DNA of 15,808 bases from positions 1 through 15,808 of the forward strand of contig CAZJWK010000064.1 of NCBI GenBank assembly GCA_964549595.1. Reading direction: 5' to 3'. Origin of the DNA: CAZQQN01 sp964549595. GTDB taxonomy: Bacteria > Bacteroidota > Bacteroidia > CAILMK01 > CAYYUA01. The translations under genes were made by a program, and so were the position numbers. A model generated the notes under the pieces. That model had not been told where the DNA came from. It saw only the letters and a list, made by a program, of their open reading frames with translations, and did no database searches. This document shows positions 15,006 to 15,808 of the stretch, one piece after another. How positions within the stretch are numbered: position 1 is the stretch's first letter; every line of letters starts with the position of its first letter.

Positions 15006-15036
15006 CAAAATTCTGACTTTTTTGACCCTTATTCAA
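15006..15036 (-). promoter_or_regulatory. Candidate Bacteroidota-type promoter
   Basis: Read on the minus strand, a TTG at 15036-15034 is followed after 20 bases by GAATTTTG at 15013-15006. The Bacteroidota -7 consensus is TAnnTTTG with an upstream TTG about 17-23 bases away, so the -7 box has one mismatch and the spacing fits. It lies in the 63-base gap between the EEP stop and the next gene. Transcription would start near position 15000 and leave a short AT-rich leader. It could drive the seven genes down to the PhoD-like phosphatase. Confidence 0.5.
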
Positions 15037-15046
15037 GCACCAGTTG

Positions 15047-15808
15047 TTATCTTTTTATTAACCTCCTGTAAAAGGTTCTGTTATGCTCTGATTGTATCTT
15101 CAGAATGTAGATACCGGGTTCCAGCGAATTTGGGGCGATGGTGATTTTGCTGCCGTTTACTGATTTTTCGTAAACTTTTTTGCCTGTTATGTGGCGGAGT
15201 TTAATGTGGTAATGAGCTTGTTTGGGAAAATCCAGCTTAAGTTGTTCCTTAAAAGGATTTGGCAAAATGTCGAGGCCTTCAGCCTTTTGCGACCCAATAT
15301 CCCTCTTTGAGGCACTTGTTGGTTGATCCACAATGATGTTTAACATCACGGGCAAATGGTCGGACATTTTTTTAAGGGAAAGGGCTAAAGATTGGGAAAT
15401 TTTTTGATTGGGGGGTGAATTAATGGCATCGTTAAAGCGGTTTCCATCCTGACCAGCTGTATTGTAGGAATTCTTGCGGTAATAAACGGTATTTTGATTT
15501 TTAATGGTTTTTTGGGAAAGCAGGATAAAATCAAATCGGTCATCCAAACCGCCAGGTACCCCGCAATCTCCAATATTGCTTGACCGGGTTGATTGGGTGT
15601 GGTATTCCCTGAATTGGTAATTCTTTTCCCACTTACCCGGTTCTTGAAGCGGATCCATAAAATTTACCGGGCTATTCGGACCGGGGCTTACTAAATTCTG
15701 AAACGCCGGATCAGCACTGGCACTGATATTAAAATCCCCCGTGGCTATGTAGTGGCCTTTATGGGCCTTTTTTTTGATGTGGTCCATCATATTTTCGGTC
15801 ATCCGCTT
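15047..15808 (-). CDS. Secreted EEP-family nuclease/phosphatase with T9SS tail (5' end outside window)
   Basis: This is the C-terminal part of an endonuclease/exonuclease/phosphatase superfamily enzyme; the frame stays open through the window edge, so the true start is not visible. Counting from the first in-window Met (15802), GDFN is at residues 22-25, the LDDRFDFIL segment at about 86-94 and SDHLPV at 147-152. These match the late catalytic and metal-binding motifs of the Mg-dependent EEP fold, so the active site appears intact on this side. Residues from about 175 to 251 form a type A T9SS sorting domain: ILPNPF at the front, then a PGIYILKI strand and a basic RRLIKR end. The protein is therefore expected at the cell surface or outside the cell. 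The substrate could be DNA, RNA, a phospholipid or a sugar phosphate; the family alone does not decide. Nearby OB-fold and lamin-tail proteins favour nucleic acid (inference). A promoter-like site downstream suggests the next gene can be expressed independently. Confidence 0.88.
   Translation of the reverse strand, partial: KRMTENMMDHIKKKAHKGHYIATGDFNISASADPAFQNLVSPGPNSPVNFMDPLQEPGKWEKNYQFREYHTQSTRSSNIGDCGVPGGLDDRFDFILLSQKTIKNQNTVYYRKNSYNTAGQDGNRFNDAINSPPNQKISQSLALSLKKMSDHLPVMLNIIVDQPTSASKRDIGSQKAEGLDILPNPFKEQLKLDFPKQAHYHIKLRHITGKKVYEKSVNGSKITIAPNSLEPGIYILKIQSEHNRTFYRRLIKR

Overview
The window comes from a member of the Bacteroidota. The evidence is three proteins ending in canonical type A sorting domains of the type IX secretion system (T9SS), a PorV/PorQ-family outer-membrane protein, a TonB-dependent receptor with an N-terminal carboxypeptidase-regulatory-like domain, lipoproteins with Bacteroidota-style lipoboxes, almost no Shine-Dalgarno sequences, and TAnnTTTG-type promoter elements. 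I cannot place it below phylum. All nine genes lie on the minus strand, so the locus is read from high to low coordinates.

Layout in transcription order: (1) the C-terminal part of a secreted endonuclease/exonuclease/phosphatase (EEP) family enzyme with a T9SS tail, cut by the window edge (15808-15047). (2) A probable promoter, then a 694-residue secreted protein with an FN3-like domain, an acidic EF-hand-like segment and an unusual FlgD/Ig-like C-terminal region (14983-12899). (3) A secreted multi-OB-fold protein with a T9SS tail (12850-10661). (4) A lipoprotein with two Ig/FN3-like domains and a Rossmann-like C-terminal half (10548-9103), overlapping (5) a TonB-dependent receptor (9119-6249). 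(6) A PorV/PorQ-family barrel (6198-5194), followed after 2 bases by (7) an NHL/beta-propeller lipoprotein (5191-3968), and after 8 bases by (8) a PhoD-like phosphatase (3959-2580). (9) After a likely internal promoter, a T9SS cargo protein with two lamin-tail domains flanking an OB-fold module (2477-195). A strong symmetrical hairpin at 127-162 closes the locus. Bases 1-126 hold no recognisable gene.

How the parts may work together (inference): genes 2-8 are closely spaced and probably co-transcribed. Their products would form an outer-membrane set: receptor, PorV-like barrel, two lipoproteins, secreted proteins and a phosphatase. The EEP, OB-fold and lamin-tail domains are the ones combined in one polypeptide in ExeM/NucH-type extracellular nucleases, but here they are spread over three secreted proteins. 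With the PhoD-like enzyme and the receptor, this suggests surface breakdown of extracellular nucleic acid or other phosphodiesters with phosphate recovery. That is a hypothesis, not an established function.

Several starts were moved from the longest open frame. TTG or GTG extensions of the lamin-tail, lipoprotein and PorV-like genes were dropped in favour of ATG codons in front of clear signal peptides. The 694-residue protein appears to have a genuine TTG start.
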